7,553 nt of DNA from Dehalococcoidia bacterium (GCA_002730485.1 PCAH01000169.1:1-7553); one strand, 5' to 3'. Positions 1 to 6,058 are shown, numbered from the stretch's first letter. Numbers and translations are program-made. Notes: a model not told the origin generated them from the letters alone.

Positions 1-1
1 C

Positions 2-1291
2 CCGGTGGATGTTGCCCAGGCGCTGTTGGCTCGGATGGACGCTCTTGAACCATCGCTGGACGCCTGGGTTCGAGTCGACCGTGAGACGGTCTTGGCAGAC
101 GCTAAACAGCGTCAGGAAGAACTGGAAAGCGGCGCGGAAATCGGCCTGCTGCACGGCGTACCCATCGGCATCAAAGACATCTACAACATCGCAGGTACAC
201 CAACCACCTGCGGCTCCAAGGTCTACGAAAACTTTGTACCCGATGAGACGGCGGTTACCATAGACCTGCTCCAACAAGCAGGTGCGGTAATCCTGGGAAA
301 GACGGTCACCACTGAGTTTGCCTGTCTCGACCCATCCCATACCAAGAACCCCTGGAACCCTGCCCACACGCCTGGCGGCTCCAGTAGTGGTTCAGCGGTA
401 TCGGTGGCATCACGCATGTGCCCCATCGCCATGGGATCACAGACGGTGGGATCAGTACTTAGACCAGCTTCCTACAACGGCATCGTCGGGTTTAAGCCGA
501 CCTACGGGCGGGTAAGCCGCCGCGGAGTGGTGCCTGTCAGTTGGTCTTTGGACACCGTGGGTTGGATGGGCCGAAGCGTCGAGGACATGGCCCTCTTGCT
601 GCAGGTGATGGCCGGACCGGACGAACAAGACCCGGTTGCCTCCCGCCTGCCCGCCGATGATTATCTGTCGGGTCTAGAGTCAGCCAAACCGCCGCGCATC
701 GGGCTGATCACGTCCTTCTTCATGGAGGAGGCTGATGCCGAAACCCAAAGTCAGACGAGAGCTGCCCTGGACAAGTTCACCGCCGCTGGGGCCACGGTAG
801 TTGAACTAAAGCTTCCCGACAGTTTCAAGACGGCTTTCGAAGACCAACTGATAATCATGAGTGCTGAGGCTGCCTCCTTCCACAAGCCCATGTACGAGAA
901 GCAATCCCAGGACTACCGACCCAAACTTCGCGAGATGCTGCGTCAGGGTCTGGAAACGGACGCCGTGACCTACACCAGGGCGTTAGAAAGACGGCTCCGG
1001 TTCACCGCTGACATGAAGATCCTCTCCGAGCAGGCAGATGTCTTGCTCACGCCGTCCACACCAACTGCACCTCTAGCCGACCTGACGAATACCGGCGACA
1101 CCAGGTTCCAAGGGCCGTGGACTTCGTGCGGCTTGCCGACCATCACTCTGCCGTCAGGTCTGGCAGGGTCCGGACTACCCATGGGTATCCAATTGATCGC
1201 ATCGCCGTTCGAAGAAACGAGGCTTTTGTCCATCGCGAGGCGGTGCGAAAAGATAATCGACATCGACCTCGCCCCGCCGGTGGGTAACTAG
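2..1291 (+). CDS. Amidase-signature hydrolase, 5'-truncated by the window edge
   Basis: This is an amidase-signature family enzyme (GatA/malonamidase/AtzE-type fold), a cytoplasmic hydrolase of carboxamides using a Ser-cisSer-Lys triad. Numbering from the GTG at 5, the Lys is K57 (GVPIGIKDI), the cis-Ser is S126 (TPGGSSSGS) and the nucleophile is S150. The 24-residue gap between the two serines is standard. The first in-window codons (PVDVAQALLARMD) align with residues 23-35 of the complete paralogue at 4244-5602 (PVELAQSLLERID). The offset stays 23 at all catalytic positions, so the GTG is an internal Val codon and the true start lies outside the window; full length should be about 451 aa. 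The oddity is V148 in QTVGS, where the family and the paralogue have QTGGS; this Gly lies in the oxyanion-hole loop. The cyclase gene follows after 43 bp, so the two are probably co-transcribed. Family is certain; substrate is unknown, and activity is uncertain because of V148. Confidence 0.95.
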   Translation, partial: PVDVAQALLARMDALEPSLDAWVRVDRETVLADAKQRQEELESGAEIGLLHGVPIGIKDIYNIAGTPTTCGSKVYENFVPDETAVTIDLLQQAGAVILGKTVTTEFACLDPSHTKNPWNPAHTPGGSSSGSAVSVASRMCPIAMGSQTVGSVLRPASYNGIVGFKPTYGRVSRRGVVPVSWSLDTVGWMGRSVEDMALLLQVMAGPDEQDPVASRLPADDYLSGLESAKPPRIGLITSFFMEEADAETQSQTRAALDKFTAAGATVVELKLPDSFKTAFEDQLIIMSAEAASFHKPMYEKQSQDYRPKLREMLRQGLETDAVTYTRALERRLRFTADMKILSEQADVLLTPSTPTAPLADLTNTGDTRFQGPWTSCGLPTITLPSGLAGSGLPMGIQLIASPFEETRLLSIARRCEKIIDIDLAPPVGN

Positions 1292-1334
1292 CCGGCGTCC
1301 CAACGGGCAACCAATTTAATCTAGGAGTGAGACC

Positions 1335-2288
1335 ATGCCTCAGGCGAATATTCCCAGCGAAGATGAAGTACTAAGTTATTTCGACAAGCTCTCAAATTGG
1401 GGCAAATGGGGCGCCGACGACGAACTGGGCGCGCCCAACTACATCACCCCAGCCAAGGTGAAACAGGCGATTGCCACCGTACAGGAAGGGGTCCGTGTCT
1501 CGATGTCCCGTACGGTTACCTTTGAGCCGAGCGTCGACGCGCCGACCAACGTGCCTGTCCACTTCATGGTGGAGAGTGGTGAAGGCTGGGCCACCGGAGA
1601 CAAGGTGAGTCCGCGAACCTACCCCGCCGCCACCGACTACTTTGGAATGATCTTCCACGGCGTTAGCGTGACCCACGTGGATGCGCTCTCCCATTTCTTC
1701 TGGAACGGGAAGACCTACAACGGCAAACCAGCCCACCTGGTCTCCACCAGCATGGGCGCGACCTTCGGCTCGGTGGAGGAGGCCCACGAGGGGATCATCT
1801 CCCGCGCAGTATTGGTTGACGTGCCGTACGTCCGTGGCATCGATTGGGTGGAACGGGGCGAGGGCGTGATGATGGACGACATCCTGGCCGCCGAGGGGAA
1901 ATGCGGCTTCAAGGTCGAAGAGGGAGACATCCTGCTGATCCGCACCGGTCAACTGCACCGCCGCAATGTGGAGGGGCCGGTCGACCGGTCAATGGGCTCA
2001 ACGGCCTGCCAGGCTTCGGTTCTTCCCCTTTTCTACGAACGGGGCATTGCCATGATGGGATCAGACACCGGCAACGACGTTAACCCGCCTCAATATGAAA
2101 AAGTTCAGAGTCCCATCCACCAGGTGAGTATCACAGCGATGGGTATCTGGATCCTGGACAATGCCGATCTTGAGGGTGTGGCCGCCGCCTGCAAGGAACG
2201 CAACCGCTGGGAGTTCATGGTGTCCATCGGCCCACTAAGACTACACAACACCACCGGCTCTCCAGTAAACCCAATAGCAATCTTCTAA
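1335..2288 (+). CDS. Cyclase-family metal-dependent hydrolase (kynurenine formamidase/isatin hydrolase superfamily)
   Basis: This 317-aa protein belongs to the cyclase family (KynB-like fold), metal-dependent hydrolases that cleave formamides, lactams or related cyclic amides. The signature lies around residues 108-120 (HGVSVTHVDALSH): H114, D116 and H120 fit the second His, Asp and last His of the family pattern HxGTHxDxPxH. The pattern's first His is Val (V110), though H108 lies nearby. Downstream, FFWNGKTYNG (121-130), GSDTGNDVNPP (242-252) and H262 with ILDNADLE (273-280) match the longer ~310-320 aa branch rather than the ~210 aa KynB proteins. Its C-terminus (GSPVNPIAIF) looks intact. 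The ATG at 1335 is preceded by AGGAG at 1323-1327 with 7-nt spacing. It follows the amidase by 43 bp, suggesting sequential or parallel amide hydrolysis (inference). Substrate is not assignable; a kynB label would overreach. Confidence 0.9.
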   Translation: MPQANIPSEDEVLSYFDKLSNWGKWGADDELGAPNYITPAKVKQAIATVQEGVRVSMSRTVTFEPSVDAPTNVPVHFMVESGEGWATGDKVSPRTYPAATDYFGMIFHGVSVTHVDALSHFFWNGKTYNGKPAHLVSTSMGATFGSVEEAHEGIISRAVLVDVPYVRGIDWVERGEGVMMDDILAAEGKCGFKVEEGDILLIRTGQLHRRNVEGPVDRSMGSTACQASVLPLFYERGIAMMGSDTGNDVNPPQYEKVQSPIHQVSITAMGIWILDNADLEGVAAACKERNRWEFMVSIGPLRLHNTTGSPVNPIAIF

Positions 2289-2291
2289 CCA

Positions 2292-2320
2292 CCAACTGCG
2301 TTGGGTCAAATACCTCCGGT
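2292..2320 (-). repeat. Left inverted end of the repeat block
   Basis: Its reverse complement matches 2648-2676 at 26 of 29 positions and resembles the end of the first direct unit (2505-2531). The outermost 13 bases, CCAACTGCGTTGG, form a near-palindrome with arms CCAAC and GTTGG. It begins 3 bp past the cyclase stop codon. Confidence 0.8.
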
Positions 2321-2342
2321 GGCGAGGCATCGTTAGATTTAG

Positions 2343-2388
2343 ACCAACGAAAAGGCGGCGCGAAATAAACCGTCGCCTTTTTATTGGT
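2343..2388. terminator. Long hairpin, candidate bidirectional rho-independent terminator
   Basis: The inner arms 2350-2360 (AAAAGGCGGCG) and 2371-2381 (CGTCGCCTTTT) pair over 11 bp with one G-T wobble around a 10-nt loop. After a 2-nt imperfect step the stem extends by ACCAA (2343-2347) with TTGGT (2384-2388). The T-run in the 3' arm of the plus strand and the A-run in the 5' arm, read as T on the minus strand, suit termination from both directions between convergent genes. The T-tract lies partly inside the stem, so efficiency is uncertain. Confidence 0.7.
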
Positions 2389-2398
2389 TGACCCCAAT

Positions 2399-2534
2399 TG
2401 TCATTCGAAGGTGTCAGCCGAAGTATCTCGAACCACTCAGGTAGAGAGCAATGAGACCCTTCACTCTTCTCAGTGTGACAACAGGATGGCAGGCAAACAA
2501 TCCTACCGAAGGTATTTGCCTTAACGCAGTTTAG
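2399..2534 (+). repeat. Direct repeat unit A
   Basis: This is a 136-bp unit opening with TGTCATTCGAAGGTGTCAGC and then GAAGTATCTC. Its interior segment near 2453-2480 (starting GAGACCCTTCACTC, ending GTGTGACA) is a degenerate inverted partner of the head, so the front half can fold back on itself. The tail at 2505-2531 (ACCGAAGGTATTTGCC then AACGCAGTT) is the segment repeated at 2648-2674 and, inverted, at 2292-2320. Unit B follows at once, so the two are in tandem. Confidence 0.7.
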
Positions 2535-2690
2535 TGTCATTCTGAGGCGTCAGCCGAAGAATCTCTTTTCCACTCAACCCCCAATTTCCAGAGCCTCGCC
2601 CTCTCACCTCTCTCAGAGCAACAACACGACGACAGCCAAACACCCCAACCGAAGGTATCTGCCCCAACGCAGTTGGTTAACGCAGTTAGT
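2535..2690 (+). repeat. Direct repeat unit B, overlapping the reductase 3' end
   Basis: It opens with TGTCATTCTGAGGCGTCAGC then GAAGAATCTC (2535-2565), resembling a head seen in dispersed repeats of several environmental bacterial lineages (from memory). The segment after CAACAACACGACGACAGCC matches unit A at about 28 of 35 positions through ACCGAAGG. It then gives GCCCCAACGCAGTTGG and an extra TTAACGCAGTTAG (2677-2689). The part from 2613 onward is read on the opposite strand as the C-terminal codons of the reductase. Confidence 0.7.
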
Positions 2691-4094
2691 GGCTAGTTTT
2701 TTTAGGAAGTTGCCTATTTTGCCGCTTAGGAGGTGGTCTACCTTTAGCTTGGAGGCCAATTGTTGCGTTGCTAGGGAATAGGTCGGGTAGATGTGGATAG
2801 ACTCTGCCATGTGAGATAACTTCAGGCCTTGGTCCATGGCCAGAGTCCACTCATGCAGCATCTCCCCCGCGCGGGATGCCACGATTGTCACTCCCAGAAG
2901 TTTGCCGCTCCGTAGGTGAACAACCTTCAGGAACCCGGGAGAGTCACCCTCAGTGATCCAGCGATCAACCTGACCCATCTGCCAGGTGGCAACTTGAGTC
3001 TTGTCGTCGTACTTCTCTCGAGCCTGAGATTCTGTTAGACCAACATGGGCGACTTCAGGTTCGGTGAACGTGGCCCACGGAACCCTTTCCGGCACCGATT
3101 TCTTGTTAAAGGGCAGGAAGGCGTTCCGCACGGCCATGAACCCCTGATAACCGGCGTAGTGGGTGAATTGGTAGCCTCCGGTGCAGTCCCCGGCGGCGTA
3201 GATGTTCTTCAGGCTGGTGCGTAGGTTCTGGTTGGCCTGAATTCCACCTCGGCCATATTCAACCTTGGCTTCAAGAAGACCTAGGGAGTCGATATTGGCT
3301 GTCCTCCCCACGCAGACCAGAACGGCGTTCGATTCTACCTGGGCATCACTGTTCAGAATCAACCGAACGCCGTCGCTGATCTTCTCTACCCGCTGGACTG
3401 CTGCGCCTGTCAGAAGGTTCACTCCGTCCTGCTTCAGCCGGTTAGCCAGCGCCTCGGACGCTTCTGGCTCGTCCTGCAACATGATGCGGTCGGCGGCTTC
3501 CACTAGTGTGATCGACGCCCCCAATCCGCAGTAGGCCTGGGCCATCTCGCATCCAATTGGCCCAGCGCCGATGATGGCCAGACTCGGTGGCAGTTCTTCA
3601 AGACCCCAGATGGTCTCATAGGTCAGATAATTCACGTCAGAAAGTCCATCGATGGGCGGTATGGCCGGGCTGGCACCGGTGCAGATCAAAAATCGTCTGG
3701 CGCTGAGTTCGCGTCCGTCCACTGAAACAGTTTCAGGATTGATGAACTTGGCCCCTCCGTGGATTACATCTATGCCCTCAGCCTGGAGAGTTTCAGGGGA
3801 TTCGCTCTGAAATATTATTTGATGGACCGATCTCACTCGGTCCATCACCGACTTAAAATCGATGGTCGGTTCAACTGTGGTGATACCGAATCGGGCGGCG
3901 TCTCTCACAGCGTGAGCCGACTTACTGGCCCTGAGCAAAGTTTTGCTGGGAACACACCCGCTCCAGGTGCAGTCTCCACCCATTCGGCCCCTTTCAACCA
4001 GCGCCACTGACAGTTCCAGCTGCCTGGCAAACCGCGCTGCCGTCAGTCCAGCGGACCCGCCACCAATAATCAACAGATCGTAATCTTTGTTCAA
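2613..4094 (-). CDS. FAD-dependent pyridine nucleotide-disulfide oxidoreductase, MerA-like subgroup
   Basis: This 493-aa flavoprotein belongs to the lipoamide dehydrogenase/glutathione reductase/mercuric reductase family, which passes electrons from NAD(P)H through FAD to a redox disulfide. The FAD-binding motif GGGSAG is at 11-16 with E34, the redox pair C42/C47 lies in GGDCTWSGCVPSK, the second dinucleotide motif GAGPIG is at 176-181 with acidic E199 (suggesting NADH), and the second FAD motif AAGD is at 300-303. The dimerisation domain follows from about 340. The C-terminal HPTxSE motif reads YPTYSL (436-441), so the His and Glu of the catalytic dyad are replaced; MerA also carries Tyr there. 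The Cys-Cys tail of true MerA is absent. Residues from about 469 to 493 are encoded by repeat DNA. The start is TTG, with GGAG 5 nt upstream and the FAD strand beginning at residue 5. It lies 149 bp behind the amidase, possibly as the last gene of that transcript. Electron acceptor unknown. Confidence 0.9.
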   Translation of the reverse strand: MNKDYDLLIIGGGSAGLTAARFARQLELSVALVERGRMGGDCTWSGCVPSKTLLRASKSAHAVRDAARFGITTVEPTIDFKSVMDRVRSVHQIIFQSESPETLQAEGIDVIHGGAKFINPETVSVDGRELSARRFLICTGASPAIPPIDGLSDVNYLTYETIWGLEELPPSLAIIGAGPIGCEMAQAYCGLGASITLVEAADRIMLQDEPEASEALANRLKQDGVNLLTGAAVQRVEKISDGVRLILNSDAQVESNAVLVCVGRTANIDSLGLLEAKVEYGRGGIQANQNLRTSLKNIYAAGDCTGGYQFTHYAGYQGFMAVRNAFLPFNKKSVPERVPWATFTEPEVAHVGLTESQAREKYDDKTQVATWQMGQVDRWITEGDSPGFLKVVHLRSGKLLGVTIVASRAGEMLHEWTLAMDQGLKLSHMAESIHIYPTYSLATQQLASKLKVDHLLSGKIGNFLKKLATNCVNQLRWGRYLRLGCLAVVVLLL

Positions 4095-4122
4095 CAGAAC
4101 TCCGTTTTCTGGGCCTGAACCT

Positions 4123-4148
4123 CACTCAACACTAGGCGACATTGAGTG
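4123..4148. promoter_or_regulatory. Short inverted repeat upstream of the reductase
   Basis: CACTCAA (4123-4129) and TTGAGTG (4142-4148) are perfect 7-bp inverted arms around 12 nt, in the 149-bp gap between amidase and reductase. It could be an operator half-site pair or a weak hairpin in the mRNA leader. The arm belongs to a 10-mer (CCTCACTCAA, 4120-4129) also found just upstream of the amidase at 5610-5619. No convincing -35/-10 pair was found in this gap. Function is not established. Confidence 0.25.
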
Positions 4149-4243
4149 CACGAAACAAAGTTCATGACAAATAGACTCGGCCAGAGACTTGGATGCCAGC
4201 CGGTGCGCATGGGTTTATTTGGAGACCAGGGTTCGGGTTTTCG

Positions 4244-5602
4244 TTAGCTGTAGTTGGGCGGGGAAAGCTGGACTCCAAGGGTAGATTCGCACCATTTAGC
4301 AATGCCCAGAAGTTTGCCTTCCTCAAAGGGTAGGCCGCCCAACTGCACTGCCATCGGCAGGCCGCTCTCGCTCAGTCCCGAGGGTATGGTGACCGTTGGC
4401 AGACCGCTGCTGGTCCAGGGCACCTGGAAAGATGCATCTCCGGTGGTATTGCGATCCTTGGGAGCCGGAGCGGGAGTGGTAGGGGTTATTACCGCATCCA
4501 CCTGCTCCACCAATTTGACCATGTCCTCCCTGAATTGTCGGCGCAGTCGCATGGCCTGCAGGTAACCGGTGGCCGGAATCAGCATCCCCATCTCCATGCC
4601 GGCCCTGACCCTGGGGCCGTATTCCTCAGCCTGGGTAGCGTGGAACTGTTCGTGGAAGGCAGCGCATTCAACGTTCATCACGATCCGTTGTGCGCTATGG
4701 CACGAACCAAAACTGTCCGGCAATCCCAGCTCGATAATCTCCGCTCCGGCGTCTGCCAATTGTTTGGCCACGGCTTGGGTATGGGCCCAGACCTCAGGCG
4801 TGGACTTCTCCTGGTAATACTGGCTGACGATTCCGATGCGTGGTGGCCGGTTGTTCTCCGCCATCTGTTTCAAGAAATCCGGCACCGGCTCGCTGGCTGA
4901 TCCGGGGTCGTTGGCATCCTCGCCGGACATCACTTGCAGCATCAACGCGGCGTCATCCACCGTCCGGACCAGGATACCCACGTGGTCCAGCGACCAGCTT
5001 ACCGGCACCACGCCGTAACGGCTGATGCGTCCGTAGGTGGCTTTGAGTCCGACTATGCCGTTATATCCCGCCGGACGGCAGGTGGAGCCGCCGGTCTGGG
5101 AACCCAGGGCTACTCCCACAGTCTTGGAGGCGACCGCCACCGACGACCCGCTGCTTGAGCCGCCCGGGGTGTGTTCCAAATTCCAGGGATTGTAGGTGGG
5201 GGAGGGGTCAGACGTGGCGAATTCTGTGGTGACCGCTTTTCCCAGGATAATCCCGCCAGCCTCTTTGATCTTCCTCACGGTGGTCGCATCAAAATCGGGC
5301 ACAAAATCGGCGTAGACTTTGGAGCCCGCTACTGTTTTCATACCGGCGGTGTAGAAGATGTCCTTCAGTCCCACCGGCACGCCGTGGAGCAAGCCTCTGG
5401 TCTGACCTTCTTTGGCTTCATCTTCCAGTTGCTTGGCGGTGGTTAAGACCTCTTCCCGGTCGATGGTCACCCAGGCTTGAAGGTCCTTATCCGTGGCGTC
5501 GATACGCTCCAGCAGCGACTGGGCCAGTTCCACCGGAGAAAGTTGTTTGTCTTTTATCTGCCGGGCAGCTTCAGCGACGGTTAGTTGGTAGGCTTGGGCC
5601 AT
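4244..5602 (-). CDS. Amidase-signature hydrolase, complete paralogue
   Basis: This 452-aa amidase-signature enzyme is predicted to hydrolyse a small-molecule carboxamide in the cytoplasm through K80 (GVPVGLKDI), cis-Ser S149 (TPGGSSSGS) and nucleophile S173 (GSQTGGSTCRPA). All three, and the glycines of the oxyanion loop, are intact. GSQTGGS instead of the GatA-type GSDTGGS, and the ~450-aa length, fit the malonamidase/AtzE-like enzymes more than GatA, which is normally about 480-490 aa. It shares long identical blocks with the truncated amidase at 2-1291, with co-linear catalytic residues offset by 23. The ATG has GAGGA at 5609-5613 upstream with 6-nt spacing. It lies 64 bp behind a 62-aa protein on the same strand that may be a helper subunit. 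A transamidosome GatA role is unlikely because no gatB is nearby, though the window is short. Substrate unknown. Confidence 0.95.
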   Translation of the reverse strand: MAQAYQLTVAEAARQIKDKQLSPVELAQSLLERIDATDKDLQAWVTIDREEVLTTAKQLEDEAKEGQTRGLLHGVPVGLKDIFYTAGMKTVAGSKVYADFVPDFDATTVRKIKEAGGIILGKAVTTEFATSDPSPTYNPWNLEHTPGGSSSGSSVAVASKTVGVALGSQTGGSTCRPAGYNGIVGLKATYGRISRYGVVPVSWSLDHVGILVRTVDDAALMLQVMSGEDANDPGSASEPVPDFLKQMAENNRPPRIGIVSQYYQEKSTPEVWAHTQAVAKQLADAGAEIIELGLPDSFGSCHSAQRIVMNVECAAFHEQFHATQAEEYGPRVRAGMEMGMLIPATGYLQAMRLRRQFREDMVKLVEQVDAVITPTTPAPAPKDRNTTGDASFQVPWTSSGLPTVTIPSGLSESGLPMAVQLGGLPFEEGKLLGIAKWCESTLGVQLSPPNYS

Positions 5603-5666
5603 GATTGGTCCTCACTCAAGAATTGATCAGATTAAGACGTTTATGCGGGTCTGAGCTTTGGAAGAT

Positions 5667-5855
5667 CTACTGGTAGAAACCAGGTTCCAAATCTCGGTGA
5701 GGGGTCACCTGACCCACTTCCCATAACTGGAAGGCCGTCTGCTGGATGTAGGACTCGAGCTCTTCCGCACGTTGCTCGCCCCACAATCGCACCGCCTGGG
5801 CCCGTAACTCCACGGCGATATCATCTACAGAATCGTTTGGCTTCATGTTGACCAT
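5667..5855 (-). CDS. Small helical protein, candidate AtzG/GatC-like amidase companion
   Basis: This 62-aa acidic protein has no signal peptide or membrane segment. Residues about 9-30 (VDDIAVELRAQAVRLWGEQ) and 31-48 look like two amphipathic helices, followed by a Pro/acid tail ending DLEPGFYQ. It is first in the minus-strand unit, 64 bp before the complete amidase, and has its own start signal: ATG with GGAG at 5862-5865 and 6-nt spacing, below a good promoter. Small two-helix proteins with an extended tail serve as accessory subunits of amidase-fold enzymes (GatC with GatA, AtzG with AtzE). Size, tail style and position fit that role, but this is inference from layout and shape; I cannot show homology by eye. 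The alternative is an unrelated conserved small protein. That it is a real gene is well supported by promoter, ribosome site and operon position; a second Met at codon 4 is the alternative start. Confidence 0.75.
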   Translation of the reverse strand: MVNMKPNDSVDDIAVELRAQAVRLWGEQRAEELESYIQQTAFQLWEVGQVTPHRDLEPGFYQ

Positions 5856-5908
5856 CTAGCGCTCCACTGCGTCCGTTATTGTTCGTCTGGTTGGGCCGGT
5901 TGCCTGGC

Positions 5909-5937
5909 ATTCTAATCAAGCCACCTGCGCCGGTCAA
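5909..5937 (-). promoter_or_regulatory. Sigma70-like promoter for the small protein-amidase unit
   Basis: On the minus strand, TTGACC (plus-strand 5932-5937) is a 5/6 match to the -35 box and TAGAAT (5909-5914) a 5/6 match to the -10 box, with exactly 17 nt between them. Transcription would start near 5902, giving a leader of about 47 nt to the ATG at 5855. Read directly from the sequence; activity not shown. Confidence 0.65.
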
Positions 5938-5998
5938 TCGAAGTATCTCCCATGTCTGGGGAAGCGGTCCAGACGAAAGTGCGCCACGCACGACATGC

Positions 5999-6007
5999 TG
6001 TTATAAT
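5999..6007 (+). promoter_or_regulatory. Extended -10 promoter for the SMP-30 unit
   Basis: TGTTATAAT holds a perfect -10 hexamer (6002-6007) with the TG of an extended -10 one base upstream. No good -35 box lies at 16-18 nt, as is usual for extended -10 promoters. A start near 6014 would give a leader of about 45 nt. It faces away from the minus-strand promoter about 60-90 bp to its left. Confidence 0.6.
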
Positions 6008-6047
6008 CCCGCCTGTCGACGAACCGGCCCCACTTGTAATCACCACC

Positions 6048-6051
6048 GGAG
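6048..6051 (+). promoter_or_regulatory. Ribosome binding site fixing the SMP-30 start at 6059
   Basis: GGAG lies 7 nt before the ATG at 6059. The reading frame is open back to 5879, but the extra 60 residues are basic, Pro/Cys-rich and overlap the promoter at 5999-6007, so the downstream start is preferred. Confidence 0.75.
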
Positions 6052-6058
6052 ATTTCCC

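Larger units (their letters stand above)
2292..2691. repeat. Composite repeat block with inverted ends, MITE-like, between convergent genes
   Basis: The block starts 3 bp after the cyclase stop codon and runs into the 3' end of the reductase gene. It holds (a) an inverted pair at its ends, 2292-2320 and 2648-2676, matching at 26 of 29 positions; (b) a long hairpin at 2343-2388; (c) two diverged direct units, 2399-2534 and 2535-2690. AACGCAGTT recurs at 2523-2531, 2666-2674 and 2679-2687, and inverted at 2294-2302. No transposase is present and no convincing target-site duplication is visible, so it would be a non-autonomous element, a MITE or composite REP-like cluster. Calling it mobile is inference from the inverted ends and repeated units. 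Of this stretch, 2289-2612 is gene-free. Confidence 0.75.

Noticed and set aside
5..7. GTG as the true start of the first amidase
   Set aside because: The codon aligns with internal Val-24 of the complete paralogue, and the codon before it (Pro) also aligns, so the gene continues beyond the window.
1392..1958. 188-aa open frame on the minus strand inside the cyclase gene
   Set aside because: It is antisense to a clear gene, His/Gly/Val-rich from complementary codons, and has no start signal or recognisable domain.
2286..2291. TAAC-containing flanks as a target-site duplication of the repeat block
   Set aside because: TAACCA on the left and TTAACG on the right do not match in register; part of the right copy belongs to the repeat itself.
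2241..2540. Minus-strand open frame across the repeat block
   Set aside because: It overlaps the end of the cyclase gene and non-coding repeats and shows no protein-like features.
2399..2690. CRISPR array
   Set aside because: There are only two long, diverged units with no regular short repeat-spacer pattern.
4150..4175. Promoter for the reductase with TTGTCA as -35 on the minus strand
   Set aside because: No acceptable -10 box lies 16-18 nt downstream.
4535..4900. 121-aa plus-strand frame inside the complete amidase
   Set aside because: It is a shadow of a gene with intact catalytic motifs on the other strand.
5879..6058. N-terminal extension of the SMP-30 protein by 60 residues
   Set aside because: The extension resembles no family sequence, overlaps a strong promoter, and the ATG at 6059 has a good ribosome site.
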